64,000 nt of DNA from an uncultured Sphingomonadaceae bacterium (GTDB lineage Bacteria > Pseudomonadota > Alphaproteobacteria > Sphingomonadales > Sphingomonadaceae): assembly GCA_937995515.1 (NCBI GenBank), contig CALKJZ010000021.1:1-64000 (forward strand). The letters run 5' to 3'. Below the pieces are notes generated by a model. That model searched no databases, was not told the origin of the DNA, and saw only the letters and a list, made by a program, of their open reading frames with translations. The position numbers and the translations under genes are program-made. Below are positions 8,708 through 18,935 of the stretch, piece after piece; the stretch's first letter is position 1; each line of letters starts with the position of its first letter.

Positions 8708-9262
8708 TTGAGCGAACGGACGCGGTCGATTGCGGCGGATGGGCTTCCGGGCCGATATGCTGCGGCCCTTTTCGACCTTGCGCGCGCGGAGAGGGCGGTG
8801 GCGCCGACGCGTGCCGCCCTTGCCCGCCTCGGCGAGGCCATGGAGACCGTTCCCGAGCTCAGGGCGCTTGTCTCGGGCCGGCAGGTAGACACAAGCGGCG
8901 CGGCCGTCCTTGCGGTTGCCGACGCGCTCGGCCTCTCGCGGCTTGTTCGCAGCTTTCTCGGCGTGGTGGCGCGCAACCGGCGTCTCCGGGCTCTTCCCGC
9001 GATCATCCGGGCGTTCGAGGCGCGGGTCGATGCGCTGGAAGGTGTCGAGACTGCGCAGGTGCGGGCGGCCCACCCGCTGTCCCAGTCGCAGCTGGAGGCC
9101 CTGAAGCGCCAGCTGAAGGCGCGCACCGGTGCGGACATGCGGCTCGACGTGACCATAGATCCGGCCATTCTCGGCGGGTTGGTGGTGCGGATCGGCAGCA
9201 CCCAGATCGACAGCAGCGTCCGGACCCGCCTCGACCGGCTGGCCCAGCAGATGAAAGGGTAG
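8708..9262 (+). CDS. atpH: ATP synthase F1 delta subunit
   Basis: The 184-residue subunit forms the stator link between F1 and the F0 b subunits. The family start [11 protein letters not shown] is at about residues 14-24 and the C-terminal block [27 protein letters not shown] near the end is diagnostic of OSCP/delta. I place the start at TTG 8708 because it follows a purine-rich site (agagggcg) at good spacing and gives normal length; an ATG at 8621 would add 29 residues that do not look like protein. It is the first gene of atpHAGDC, 2 nt before atpA. Confidence 0.93.
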   Translation: MSERTRSIAADGLPGRYAAALFDLARAERAVAPTRAALARLGEAMETVPELRALVSGRQVDTSGAAVLAVADALGLSRLVRSFLGVVARNRRLRALPAIIRAFEARVDALEGVETAQVRAAHPLSQSQLEALKRQLKARTGADMRLDVTIDPAILGGLVVRIGSTQIDSSVRTRLDRLAQQMKG

Positions 9263-9264
9263 AC

Positions 9265-10794
9265 ATGGACATTCGGCCCTCGGAAATCTCCCGCGTGATC
9301 CGCGAGCAGATCGCGGGCTTCGACACCGCGGCCGAAGTGGCCGAGGTGGGCGAGGTGCTCTCCGTGGGCGACGGCATTGCACGCGTGCACGGCCTCGACC
9401 GGGTGCAGGCGGGCGAGATGGTGGAGTTCCCCGGCGGCATCAAGGGAATGGCGCTCAACCTCGAGACCGACAATGTGGGCGTCGTGATCTTCGGCTCCGA
9501 TACCGAGATCAAGGAAGGCGATACCGTCAAGCGCACCGGCACCATTGTCGACGTGCCGGTCGGCAAGGGTCTGCTCGGCCGCGTCGTCGATGCGCTCGGC
9601 AACCCGATCGACGGCAAGGGCCCGATCGAGGCGACCGAGCGCCGGCGGGTGGAAGTGAAGGCGCCGGGCATCATCCCGCGCACCTCGGTGCATGAGCCGG
9701 TACAGACGGGCCTCAAGGCGCTCGATGCGCTCGTGCCCGTCGGGCGCGGCCAGCGCGAGCTCATCATCGGCGACCGCCAGACGGGCAAGACCGCGGTTGC
9801 GATCGATACCTTCATCAACCAGCGCGGCCTGAACGCGGGCGACGATGAATCGAAGAAGCTCTACTGCATATATGTTGCCATCGGGCAGAAGCGCTCCACG
9901 GTTGCACAGGTGGTGCGGATGCTCGAGGAGAATGGCGCGATGGACTATTCCATCGTCGTCGCCGCGACTGCATCGGAGCCTGCGCCGCTGCAGTTTCTTG
10001 CGCCCTACACCGGCTGCGCCATGGGCGAGTTCTTCCGCGACAATGGCATGCACGCGGTCATCGTCTATGACGACCTTTCGAAGCAGGCCGTCGCCTACCG
10101 GCAGATGTCGCTGCTGCTGCGCCGCCCGCCGGGCCGCGAGGCCTATCCGGGCGACGTCTTCTATCTCCATTCGCGCCTGCTCGAGCGCGCAGCGAAGATG
10201 AACAGGGCCAATGGCGCAGGATCGCTGACGGCCCTTCCCGTCATCGAGACGCAGGGCGGCGACGTCTCGGCCTATATCCCGACCAACGTCATTTCCATCA
10301 CCGACGGGCAGATCTTCCTCGAATCCAATCTGTTCTACCAGGGCATCCGGCCGGCCATCAACGTGGGCCTGTCGGTCTCGCGGGTCGGCTCGGCCGCGCA
10401 GACCAAGGCGATGAAGAAGGTGGCGGGCTCGATCAAGCTCGAGCTCGCCCAGTATCGGGAGATGGCCGCCTTCGCCCAGTTCGGCTCCGATCTCGATGCC
10501 GCAACGCAGAAGCTCCTGAACCGCGGCGCGCGCCTGACCGAGCTCCTCAAGCAGAAGCAGTTCGCGCCCATGCCGGTCGAGGAGCAGGTCGTCTCGATCT
10601 TTGCCGGGACCAACGGCTATCTCGACCCGCTGCCGGTCTCCGAGGTCGGCCGCTTCGAGGAGACGATGCTCGCCCACATGCGTGCCGAGCACCCCGGGCT
10701 GCTCGAGACGATCCGCGTGACGGGCGACCTTTCCGACGAGACCCGTGCGGGCCTGAAGGACGCGCTCGACGGGTTCGCCAAGACCTTCGCCTGA
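9265..10794 (+). CDS. atpA: ATP synthase F1 alpha subunit
   Basis: The 509-residue protein has the Walker A motif GDRQTGKT at 169-176, the DELSD-equivalent VYDDLSKQA, and the alpha signature [17 protein letters not shown]. It carries the non-catalytic nucleotide sites of F1 and forms the alpha3beta3 hexamer with AtpD. Length and start ([16 protein letters not shown]) match alphaproteobacterial AtpA. Confidence 0.99.
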   Translation: MDIRPSEISRVIREQIAGFDTAAEVAEVGEVLSVGDGIARVHGLDRVQAGEMVEFPGGIKGMALNLETDNVGVVIFGSDTEIKEGDTVKRTGTIVDVPVGKGLLGRVVDALGNPIDGKGPIEATERRRVEVKAPGIIPRTSVHEPVQTGLKALDALVPVGRGQRELIIGDRQTGKTAVAIDTFINQRGLNAGDDESKKLYCIYVAIGQKRSTVAQVVRMLEENGAMDYSIVVAATASEPAPLQFLAPYTGCAMGEFFRDNGMHAVIVYDDLSKQAVAYRQMSLLLRRPPGREAYPGDVFYLHSRLLERAAKMNRANGAGSLTALPVIETQGGDVSAYIPTNVISITDGQIFLESNLFYQGIRPAINVGLSVSRVGSAAQTKAMKKVAGSIKLELAQYREMAAFAQFGSDLDAATQKLLNRGARLTELLKQKQFAPMPVEEQVVSIFAGTNGYLDPLPVSEVGRFEETMLAHMRAEHPGLLETIRVTGDLSDETRAGLKDALDGFAKTFA

Positions 10795-10807
10795 GGATGC
10801 CCCGGCG

Positions 10808-11686
10808 GTGGCAACGCTGAAAGAGCTCAAGCTCCGGATCGCCTCGGTCAAGTCGACCCAGAAGATCACCAAGGCCAAGCAGATGGTGGCGGCCGCCAAG
10901 CTCCGGCGGGCGCAGCAGGCCGCCGAGGCCGCACGCCCCTATGCCGAGCGTCTCGAGGCGGTGGTGGCAAGCCTGGCCGCGCGCGTGGGCGCAAGCGCGA
11001 GCGCGCCGCGCCTGCTTGCCGGCACCGGGCGGAGCGACGCGCATCTCCTCATCGTGATGGCAGCCGACCGGGGGCTGTGCGGCGCGTTCAACGCCAATAT
11101 CGTGAAGGCCGCACGCCAGCATGCCGACCGGCTGATCGCCGAGGGCAGGTCGGTGAAGTTCCTCACCGTCGGGCGCAAGGCCCGCTCCGGTCTCCTGCGC
11201 ACCCACGCCGACCGGCTGCTCGACCATCACGATACCTCGGCTGTCCGCAACATCGGCTTTGCCGAGGCCGAGGCGGTGGCCGCCCGCGTGCTCGACCTGT
11301 TCGAGCGCGGCGCCTTCGATGTCGCCACCCTCTTCTTCTCGAGGTTCCGCTCCGCGCTGGTGCAGCAGCCGACCGCGGTGCAGCTGATCCCTGTTGCGCT
11401 CGCCCCGGAGGCGGCCGGTGCGGCCGGCGGCGCCGTGGTGGACTATGAGCCGGACGAGGAGGCAATCCTTGCCGAGCTCCTGCCGCGCAATGTGAAGGTC
11501 CAGATCTTCAAGGGTCTCCTTGAAAATGTGGCGGGCGAACAGGGCGCATCGATGACCGCGATGGACAATGCCACCCGCAATGCCGGCGACCTCATCACGC
11601 GGCTGACCATCGAGTTCAACCGCAGCCGGCAGGCCGCGATCACCAAGGAACTCATCGAAATCATCTCGGGCGCCGAAGCGCTCTGA
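10808..11686 (+). CDS. atpG: ATP synthase F1 gamma subunit
   Basis: The 292-residue central-stalk subunit rotates inside alpha3beta3. The start is GTG 10808, 13 nt after atpA, giving the canonical [30 protein letters not shown] beginning (described by its first residues). The C-terminal signature [15 protein letters not shown] is complete, as is the [17 protein letters not shown] region. Confidence 0.98.
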   Translation: MATLKELKLRIASVKSTQKITKAKQMVAAAKLRRAQQAAEAARPYAERLEAVVASLAARVGASASAPRLLAGTGRSDAHLLIVMAADRGLCGAFNANIVKAARQHADRLIAEGRSVKFLTVGRKARSGLLRTHADRLLDHHDTSAVRNIGFAEAEAVAARVLDLFERGAFDVATLFFSRFRSALVQQPTAVQLIPVALAPEAAGAAGGAVVDYEPDEEAILAELLPRNVKVQIFKGLLENVAGEQGASMTAMDNATRNAGDLITRLTIEFNRSRQAAITKELIEIISGAEAL

Positions 11687-13152
<1,466 letters not shown>

Positions 13153-13153
<1 letters not shown>

Positions 13154-13428
13154 TGCCCGCGCTGCTGCAGTTCGAGCTTGTCTCGCCGGAACGGCTGCTC
13201 CGCTCGGGCGAGGTGCACATGGTGGTGGTGCCCGGCACCGAGGGCGATTTCGGCGTGCTCGCAGGCCATGCGCCCTTCATGTCGACCATCCGCGAGGGCG
13301 AGCTTGCCATCTACGCAACCGAAGGCGCCGCACCCGAGCGCATGCGCATCTCCGGCGGTTTTGCCGAGGTGAACGAGCGGGGGCTCACCATCCTTGCCGA
13401 GCACGCCGAGCCTGTCACCGCGCACTGA
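13153..13428 (+). CDS. atpC: ATP synthase F1 epsilon subunit (short form)
   Basis: The 91-residue protein consists of only the N-terminal beta-barrel domain: [28 protein letters not shown], and [21 protein letters not shown]. The usual C-terminal two-helix domain (about 45 residues), which inhibits ATP hydrolysis in many bacteria, is missing. The gene ends cleanly at TGA after EPVTAH, so this is a natural short form rather than a frameshift. In alphaproteobacteria a separate zeta subunit takes the inhibitory role; it is not in this window. Confidence 0.95.
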
Positions 13429-13930
13429 GCCGGTTGTCATCCGGCCGGCAGGCCAAGCCGATGCCGGGCCGATCGCCACCATCTACGCGCACCATGTGCT
13501 CAAGGGCACTGGCACGTTCGAGATCACGCCGCCGGCTGCGGCCGAAATCGGCCGTCGCATCGCACTGGTGCTTGGCCGCGGCTGGCCGTGGCTGGTCGCC
13601 GAATGCGAAGGCCGCCCCCTTGGCTATGCCTACGCCGCACAGTTCCGCGACCGCGAGGCCTATGCGGAGACCTGCGAGGTCTCGGTCTATGTGGCGCACG
13701 GCATGCAGGGCCGGGGCGTGGGCCGGGCGCTGATGCAGGCCCTGCTGCCGGCGGCCCGCGCAGCCGGCTTCCGGGAGATGGTCGCACTCGTCGGCGACAG
13801 CGCCAATGCGGCCTCGCTCGCGCTGCACCGCGCGCTCGGCTTCCGCGAGACCGGCCGGCTGATCGCAGTCGGCCGGAAGTTCGGGCGGCCGCTCGATGTT
13901 GTCATCCTGCAGCGCACACTTGGCGATTGA
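13394..13930 (+). CDS. GNAT N-acetyltransferase, phosphinothricin-acetyltransferase-like
   Basis: The protein has up to 178 residues. Family blocks are [20 protein letters not shown] at the start of the fold, the CoA-binding [12 protein letters not shown] (Q/R-x-x-G-x-G/A), and a late [14 protein letters not shown]. The [19 protein letters not shown] segment is typical of the Pat/YncA branch, which acetylates small amines such as phosphinothricin or methionine sulfoximine; the natural substrate is unknown. No ATG is available near the 5' end: TTG 13394 (overlapping atpC by 35 nt) or CTG 13412 are the candidates, so the exact start is open. Confidence 0.82.
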   Translation: MPSTPSLSPRTEPVVIRPAGQADAGPIATIYAHHVLKGTGTFEITPPAAAEIGRRIALVLGRGWPWLVAECEGRPLGYAYAAQFRDREAYAETCEVSVYVAHGMQGRGVGRALMQALLPAARAAGFREMVALVGDSANAASLALHRALGFRETGRLIAVGRKFGRPLDVVILQRTLGD

Positions 13931-14262
13931 CCGCCAGCCGGTCAGCCGCCGGTTCGACATTTTGCGGACAGGTGAGACGCGATCACCGCGCTCGCCCAGC
14001 CGGCCCTGCCGGCGGTGGCCCGGGCGCCGGCGATCGAGGCTGCGCCGGCCAGCGGCGGCCTCGCCCACCCGCGCAACCGGATCCGCCACCAGGCAGGCGC
14101 GGCGCGCAAGCGGATTGATGTGCCAGGACAGCACGCCGGGCATGGCATGCGGCCCGGCAAGCTGGTAGGGGTCGCGCGTTGCCCCCCGGCCGCAGCCGAG
14201 CGCGCCGCACCGGGGGGCATCGGCTGAGACGACCCGCTTCACAATCCCTCGCCGGAGGCACG
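13931..14262. other. 332-nt spacer without a recognisable gene
   Basis: Several frames on both strands are open across this stretch, but all give Arg/Pro/Ala-rich text typical of antisense GC-rich DNA. I recognise nothing. It presumably contains the promoter of the ACR3 gene; no arsR-type regulator gene is present. Confidence 0.5.
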
Positions 14263-15330
14263 ATGGCAACGCTTGCAGCGCCCGCAAAGCGCCTGTCCTT
14301 CCTCGACCGTTGGCTTACGGTCTGGATCCTTCTCGCCATGGCCCTGGGCACGGCGCTCGGGAGCCTGGTGCCGGGCCTTCCGCAGGCGCTCAACAGCCTG
14401 TCGATCGCGGGCACCAACGTGCCGATTGCCATCGGCCTCATCCTGATGATGTATCCGCCGCTCGCGCGTGTCCGCTACGAGGAGCTTCCGCGCGTGTTCG
14501 AGGATCGGCAGGTGCTCGCGCTCTCGCTGGTGCAGAACTGGGTTATCGGCCCGGTGCTGATGTTCGCGCTGGCGGTCCTGTTTCTTTCCGACTCGCCGGA
14601 ATATTTCACCGGCCTCGTGCTCATCGGCCTTGCGCGCTGCATCGCGATGGTCATCGTCTGGAACCAGCTGGCGCGCGGAGACAATCAGTATGTCGCGGCC
14701 CTGGTGGCCTTCAACTCGCTCTTCCAGCTCCTGTTCTTCAGCGTCTATGCGTGGCTGTTCCTGGCCGTCCTGCCACCGCTCTTCGGGCTCGAGGGCCAGG
14801 TGCTCGAGGTCTCGTTCCTCGAGATCGCCCGCGAGGTGCTGGTCTATCTCGGCATCCCCTTCGCCGCCGGCTATCTGACGCGGCGGATCCTCATCCCGAA
14901 ACGGGGGCGCAGCTGGTATGACGAGGCCTTCCTGCCGCGCATCGCCCCCGTGACACTTGTCGCGCTTCTCCTCACGATCGTTGCCATGTTCATCCTTCAG
15001 GGAGACCAGCTGATCGAACGCCCCGCCGACGTGCTGAAGATCGCGCTGCCGCTGGCGCTCTACTTCGTCATCATGTTCGTCGTCAGCTTCCTGATGGGCC
15101 GCCTCATCGGGGCCGATTACCCGCGGACGACCGCGCTCGCCTTCACCGCCGCGAGCAACAACTTCGAGCTTGCGATTGCCGTTGCCATCGCCACCTTCGG
15201 GCTGGGCTCGGGCGTGGCCTTCGCAACCGCCATCGGGCCGCTCGTCGAGGTGCCGGTGCTCATCTCGCTCGTCTATGTCGCGCTGTGGCTCGGCCCGAAG
15301 CTGTTTCCGGCAACCGCGCCTGGGCAATGA
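14263..15330 (+). CDS. arsB: ACR3-family arsenite efflux permease
   Basis: The 355-residue protein with ten predicted membrane helices belongs to the BASS superfamily. It has the ACR3 hallmarks: [20 protein letters not shown], a conserved Cys126 in [13 protein letters not shown], and Glu302 in [17 protein letters not shown], which correspond to residues essential for As(III)/H+ antiport in studied homologues. It exports arsenite from the cytoplasm to the periplasm. Unusually, no arsR, arsC or arsH lies beside it. Its stop overlaps the start of the next gene as ATGA, so it is coupled to an outer-membrane barrel protein. The symbol arsB is often used loosely for ACR3 proteins; acr3 is more exact. 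Confidence 0.92.
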   Translation: MATLAAPAKRLSFLDRWLTVWILLAMALGTALGSLVPGLPQALNSLSIAGTNVPIAIGLILMMYPPLARVRYEELPRVFEDRQVLALSLVQNWVIGPVLMFALAVLFLSDSPEYFTGLVLIGLARCIAMVIVWNQLARGDNQYVAALVAFNSLFQLLFFSVYAWLFLAVLPPLFGLEGQVLEVSFLEIAREVLVYLGIPFAAGYLTRRILIPKRGRSWYDEAFLPRIAPVTLVALLLTIVAMFILQGDQLIERPADVLKIALPLALYFVIMFVVSFLMGRLIGADYPRTTALAFTAASNNFELAIAVAIATFGLGSGVAFATAIGPLVEVPVLISLVYVALWLGPKLFPATAPGQ

Positions 15331-16646
15331 GGTGCAGGCTCGGGGCGTTCCTGTTGCTGGCTGCGGCCGGCCCGGCTGGTGCAGGAGAGCTCAGCCTCTC
15401 TGGCCAGGCGCGGGCGCGCGTCGAGCTGATCGACAGCCAGGTGCGCCCGGGCGCAGCGGAAGACGATCTCCTGCTGGTGCTGCGCCTCATCCTGCGGGCA
15501 GACTATGATGCCGGGCCGCTCGCCCTTTCGGCCGAACTTCGGGATTCGCGGGTTTTCGGCACACGGCCCGACAGCGCGGTCAGCAGCAACGATGTGAACG
15601 CGTTCGAGCCGGTGGTGCTTCAGGCCCGGCTCGAGCTTGGCGACGCCCTTGGTCGCAACACGCGCACCAGCCTGACCGTTGGCCGCATCCTGCTTGGCCT
15701 TGGCTCCAACCGGCTCGTCGACCCGCCCGACTATCGCAATGCCACCAATGCCTTCACCGGCGTGAAGCTGGAGACGCAGGCGGGCCCGCTGGCCGTCGAG
15801 GCCGCCTGGGCCATGCCGCAGCAGCGGCGGCCGGATGCGCCGGAGGATGTTCGCGCCAATCGCTGGGCGCTCGACCGGGAGGGGACCGACCGGCAGGTCT
15901 GGGGCGTGCATCTCTTTCATCGGGAGGTGATTGGCGCTCTGGGCGCTGGTCTCACCTATGTCGGCTACCACGAGCACGACCGCGACGGGAGGCCAACCCG
16001 CGACCGGAACCTGCACGCCGTGGGCCCCTGGCTGTTTGCGCCGCCGCGGGCCGGCCGTTTCGACCTCGATGCGGAAGCCTATGTGCAATGGGGCACGGTT
16101 TCCGCCTCGCTCGAGCCGGACGCCGTGCGGCAGGAGGTGCTGGCCGGTTTTGCACGCGCCGAGATCGGCTACAGCCTTCCCGGCGCGTGGCAGCCGCGGC
16201 TGTCGTTCCGCTACGACTGGGCCTCGGGCGACAGGCCGGGCGCGCGCTTTACCCGCTTCGACCGGCTGTTCGGCAACCGGGTCGCGGATTTCGCCGTCTC
16301 GGGCCAATATGCTGCCATCGGCCGGGCTAATATCTCCTCGCCCGGCGTGCGGCTGGGCCTGCAGCGCGGCGCGATGGATGGCTATCTGACCGCCCGCCTG
16401 CTGTGGGCCGACAGCGCCACCGACAGCTTCTCGACAACCGGGGTGCGCGACGCCTCCGGCGCCTCGGGCCGCTTTGCCGGCGCGCAGCTGGAAGGCCGGG
16501 TGCGCCACTGGTTCACCCGCGAGCGGCTGCGGCTGGATACGGCCTTTGCCGTGCTCTTCCGCGACGGGCTGCTGGTGCAGGCGCCCAATGCGCCGCCGGG
16601 GCGTACGACCCTCTATCTCGCCCCGGCGCTCGTCTGGTCCTTCTGA
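15327..16646 (+). CDS. alginate-export (AlgE-like) outer-membrane beta-barrel protein
   Basis: The 439-residue protein has a signal peptide (about residues 1-19, cut after AGA before [14 protein letters not shown]). The body is alternating amphipathic strands ([53 protein letters not shown], each given in part) and it ends in an aromatic residue (LVWSF), as expected of a BAM-inserted barrel. The pattern [14 protein letters not shown] and FDRLFGNR is that of the alginate export domain family. There are no alginate genes nearby. The ATG overlaps the ACR3 stop (ATGA), suggesting a functional link. It overlaps the convergent gene by 34 nt. Confidence 0.8.
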   Translation: MRCRLGAFLLLAAAGPAGAGELSLSGQARARVELIDSQVRPGAAEDDLLLVLRLILRADYDAGPLALSAELRDSRVFGTRPDSAVSSNDVNAFEPVVLQARLELGDALGRNTRTSLTVGRILLGLGSNRLVDPPDYRNATNAFTGVKLETQAGPLAVEAAWAMPQQRRPDAPEDVRANRWALDREGTDRQVWGVHLFHREVIGALGAGLTYVGYHEHDRDGRPTRDRNLHAVGPWLFAPPRAGRFDLDAEAYVQWGTVSASLEPDAVRQEVLAGFARAEIGYSLPGAWQPRLSFRYDWASGDRPGARFTRFDRLFGNRVADFAVSGQYAAIGRANISSPGVRLGLQRGAMDGYLTARLLWADSATDSFSTTGVRDASGASGRFAGAQLEGRVRHWFTRERLRLDTAFAVLFRDGLLVQAPNAPPGRTTLYLAPALVWSF

Positions 16647-17377
16647 TCGAGCGTGCAGCTGGCCTGGATCGAGCGGATGTTGATGCCCACCCGCTTTGCA
16701 CCCGGATCGGCCCAGGAATAGGCAATGGCCCGTTCGGCTTCGGGTGCGAAGACATAAAGGACGAGACTGGGCTGATTGGGCCCCGTGGGCCAGACCACGT
16801 TGCGCATCCTGAGCTCGAAGCGCTGTGGTTCGGGCTCGTCGGTTGCCAGCGCCACGCGCCCGCCCTGGTCGTGCAGCGCAAGGCCGCGCGCGCCCCACCA
16901 GTCCGTCGCCCCGTCGGGCCTTGCGGCCCGTTTCGGAATCGCAGCCCAGCAGACAAAGGGCCGCGCCCGGCGCAGTTCGAGCGCGCTGCCATCGGCCATC
17001 TTCAGCACCATGCCGGCAGGCGCAAACCGGTGGAAGGCCGCAGGGCCGCGGCAAACCCCGCGCGCGTCGACCGCCACCAGCTGATCCCCCTCGACCTGAT
17101 AGACCCGGGTGCAGCGGCCGGTCGTGATCGCCACCCCTGCGCTGCCCTCGGCGGCAAGCGTCATGCGCTGGTTCTCGGGGCCTGCCGCGCCATAGGGATC
17201 GAACGAGGTGAGCCGTAACCCCTCCCCTTCCGGTGCGATGGCAAGGCCCGACCAGGGCGGCGCCGCCGCGCCGGACTCGCGCGCAAACGAGACCTGTTCC
17301 TCGTTGGTGTAGCGCCCGGGCAGCAGCTGCTGCGCCAGCAGCACCGCCGCCGAGGCCGCAGCAAGAAGCGCGCTCAA
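16613..17377 (-). CDS. exported protein of unknown function, coupled to DUF1838
   Basis: The 254-residue protein starts at TTG 17377, which overlaps the DUF1838 stop as TTGA; no ATG or GTG gives a signal peptide. The N-terminal helix (LSALLAAASAAVLLAQQ) is a probable signal peptide or anchor. The mature part contains RYTNEEQVSFARESG, a PWSGLAIAPEG strand, several Cys (TTGRCTRVY, ARGVCRGP, PFVCWA) that may form disulfides, and a beta-rich C-terminal half. I do not recognise a family. It converges on and overlaps the AlgE-like gene by 34 nt. Confidence 0.65.
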   Translation of the reverse strand: MSALLAAASAAVLLAQQLLPGRYTNEEQVSFARESGAAAPPWSGLAIAPEGEGLRLTSFDPYGAAGPENQRMTLAAEGSAGVAITTGRCTRVYQVEGDQLVAVDARGVCRGPAAFHRFAPAGMVLKMADGSALELRRARPFVCWAAIPKRAARPDGATDWWGARGLALHDQGGRVALATDEPEPQRFELRMRNVVWPTGPNQPSLVLYVFAPEAERAIAYSWADPGAKRVGINIRSIQASCTLDQKDQTSAGAR

Positions 17378-18291
17378 TGCGATTCCACGGCCTTTGAGGC
17401 CGCCGCGCCGGCCTTCGCCCGCTCGGCCTCGACCAGCCGGCGGAACTCGGTCCAGGTCGTCGCATTGGGCCGCTGGTCGTCGATCGGTGGCGGATTGCGA
17501 TATTCTGGATAGTCGCGCTCCAGCCGCTGGCGCACCACGGCCGGAAGCGCCTCGTAGGCGACCTTCTGGCCGGTTGCGTTGAACACCATCAGCCCCGGCC
17601 GCGAGCCCATCTCCATGAACGGAAGCCAGGGCGCGATGCGCACCCACGAGACGGCCGCATTGGTCTGGCTGGTGCGCGGGTCACGCAGCTCGCGCTCGCT
17701 GGCCACGAAGTTGAAGATTTCCATCGCATGGTAATGATTGCCCACAAAGACCTGGAAATCGCCGCCAAGCGGGTTGGTGTAGAAGAGCGGGACCTCGATG
17801 TTCCAGAACGCGCGCCCGCCCTCGAACCGGAGCGGAATGCGGTAGGGCCGCCCGTCGCGCCCGGCTGCAAACATGGGCGGCTGGTTCACCGGATCATTGG
17901 CGACATGGACCATGCGGACCTCCCGGCCCGTCCAGGGGTTCCTCCAGCGGTCGATCACCTCGCCGGTTGCCGGATCGAGGTAGAACATGAGCTCGCGCGA
18001 CACCATGCGCACGCCGGGCCCACGTTCCGGGTCGACCACGGTCGCGCACTGGCGCACATTCATGCCCTCGATATTCCAGAGGTGCCGGTCCGGCTCGCCG
18101 TCCACGCGCGAATAGACCCGGCCCGACCAGTGATAGAAGACCGGCTGCAGATCCTCGGTCGAGCACTGGATCTTGCGAAACATCTGAATGGCATGGGCGC
18201 TGTTGTTGGGATCGAGCATACGCCCCTGGGCACAGACGCCGCCTGCCAAGCCCGCCGCTGCAATCGCACCCACCAGCCATGTTGCCCGCAT
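17374..18291 (-). CDS. DUF1838 family exported protein
   Basis: The 305-residue protein starts at ATG 18291 with a clear signal peptide ending at VCAQG (about residue 22). Then come RMLDPNNSAHAIQMFRKIQCSTED, VFYHWSGRVYSRVDGEPDR (in part), LFNIEGMN-like LWNIEGMNVRQC, REVMFYLDP-like SRELMFYLDPATGEVIDRW and the final DRPNATTWTEFRRL-like segment, the arrangement of DUF1838. Function is unknown; homologues are periplasmic and frequent in sphingomonads with steroid or aromatic catabolism. It is divergent from the MaoC operon across 124 nt that contain a 16-bp palindrome, so both directions may share one regulator. Confidence 0.82.
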   Translation of the reverse strand: MRATWLVGAIAAAGLAGGVCAQGRMLDPNNSAHAIQMFRKIQCSTEDLQPVFYHWSGRVYSRVDGEPDRHLWNIEGMNVRQCATVVDPERGPGVRMVSRELMFYLDPATGEVIDRWRNPWTGREVRMVHVANDPVNQPPMFAAGRDGRPYRIPLRFEGGRAFWNIEVPLFYTNPLGGDFQVFVGNHYHAMEIFNFVASERELRDPRTSQTNAAVSWVRIAPWLPFMEMGSRPGLMVFNATGQKVAYEALPAVVRQRLERDYPEYRNPPPIDDQRPNATTWTEFRRLVEAERAKAGAAASKAVESH

Positions 18292-18354
18292 GCTTGCTCC
18301 TTCCGGTTTCCCTGCCCGTTCGCCGCCTGCCGGAGCAATGCGGCCATCGCGCGC

Positions 18355-18383
18355 TTGACAGGAAATTTGTCCGGACAAATAGG
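18355..18383 (+). promoter_or_regulatory. promoter of the MaoC-led catabolic operon
   Basis: A perfect -35 hexamer TTGACA lies at 18355-18360. With 17-nt spacing the -10 would be AATAGG (18378-18383), a weak match. The spacer is almost filled by the palindrome listed next, the classic position for a repressor operator. The MaoC start is about 33 nt further on. Confidence 0.5.
18365..18380. promoter_or_regulatory. perfect 16-bp palindromic operator
   Basis: atttgtccggacaaat is its own reverse complement across all 16 bases. It sits between the -35 and -10 of the MaoC operon promoter and 74 nt from the divergent DUF1838 start. The TTGTC/GACAA half-sites suit a dimeric repressor of the GntR or TetR type; no such regulator gene is in the neighbourhood. 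Confidence 0.65.
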
Positions 18384-18415
18384 GGCTGCGTCAAGCAAAA
18401 TCGGGGACTGTTGCC

Positions 18416-18925
18416 ATGCGCCCAGGGGTGATCGAGGTTGGACCGCAGCGCTATCGCGAGACGTTCGGGCGGTATTATGAGGAGTTTACCGTCGGCGATG
18501 TCTATGAGCACCGCCCGGGGCGCACCATCACCGAGACGGACAACACCTGGTTCACCCTGCTCACGATGAACACCCATCCGAGCCATTTCGACTGGGAATA
18601 TGCCAAGGAAACCGAGTTCAAGCGGCCGCTGGTGTGCTCGCCGCTCACGGTTGCCATTCTTGTCGGCATGAGCGTGTCGGATGTGAGCCAGAAGGCCGTT
18701 GCCAATCTCGGCTGGAAGGAAATCCGGCTGACCGCGCCCGTCTTTGCCGGCGATACGCTCTACGCCGAGAGCGAGGTGCTGGAGAAGCGCGACAGCGCCA
18801 AGCGCCCCGAGCAGGGAATCGTGACCATCCGCACCACCGGCCGCAACCAGCATGGCGTGGTTGTGTGCGATTTCCAGCGCACCATGCTCATCTGGAAGAA
18901 GGGCTTCGGCCCTGCCGACCGCTAG
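18416..18925 (+). CDS. MaoC family enoyl-CoA hydratase, itaconyl-CoA-hydratase-like
   Basis: The 169-residue hot-dog fold protein has the MaoC run YYEEFTVGDVYEHRPGRT, ITETDNTWFTLLTMNTHPSHFD, and LRLTAPVFAGDTL-like EIRLTAPVFAGDTLYAESEV. The TMNTHPSH segment holds the catalytic Asp/His type residues. The text is close to mycobacterial Rv2499c-type proteins, which hydrate itaconyl-CoA in leucine/itaconate breakdown. This is recalled similarity, not an alignment. It is the first gene of the operon; the next gene begins 10 nt after the stop. Confidence 0.88.
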   Translation: MRPGVIEVGPQRYRETFGRYYEEFTVGDVYEHRPGRTITETDNTWFTLLTMNTHPSHFDWEYAKETEFKRPLVCSPLTVAILVGMSVSDVSQKAVANLGWKEIRLTAPVFAGDTLYAESEVLEKRDSAKRPEQGIVTIRTTGRNQHGVVVCDFQRTMLIWKKGFGPADR

Positions 18926-18935
18926 GGAGACCATC

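Noticed and set aside
7621-10899. A minus-strand open frame of over 1000 codons that begins opposite atpG and runs through atpA and atpH into the PEP-CTERM gene
   Set aside because: Only the last 237 codons (from 8334) look like protein. The rest is antisense of highly conserved atp genes; long antisense frames are normal in GC-rich DNA.
13931-14262. Search for an arsR-type regulator beside the ACR3 gene
   Set aside because: No winged-helix or metal-binding Cys motif in any frame.
13415-14287. Minus-strand frame across the GNAT gene and the spacer before the ACR3 gene
   Set aside because: The GNAT gene on the plus strand has clear motifs; the spacer part has no family resemblance or start site.
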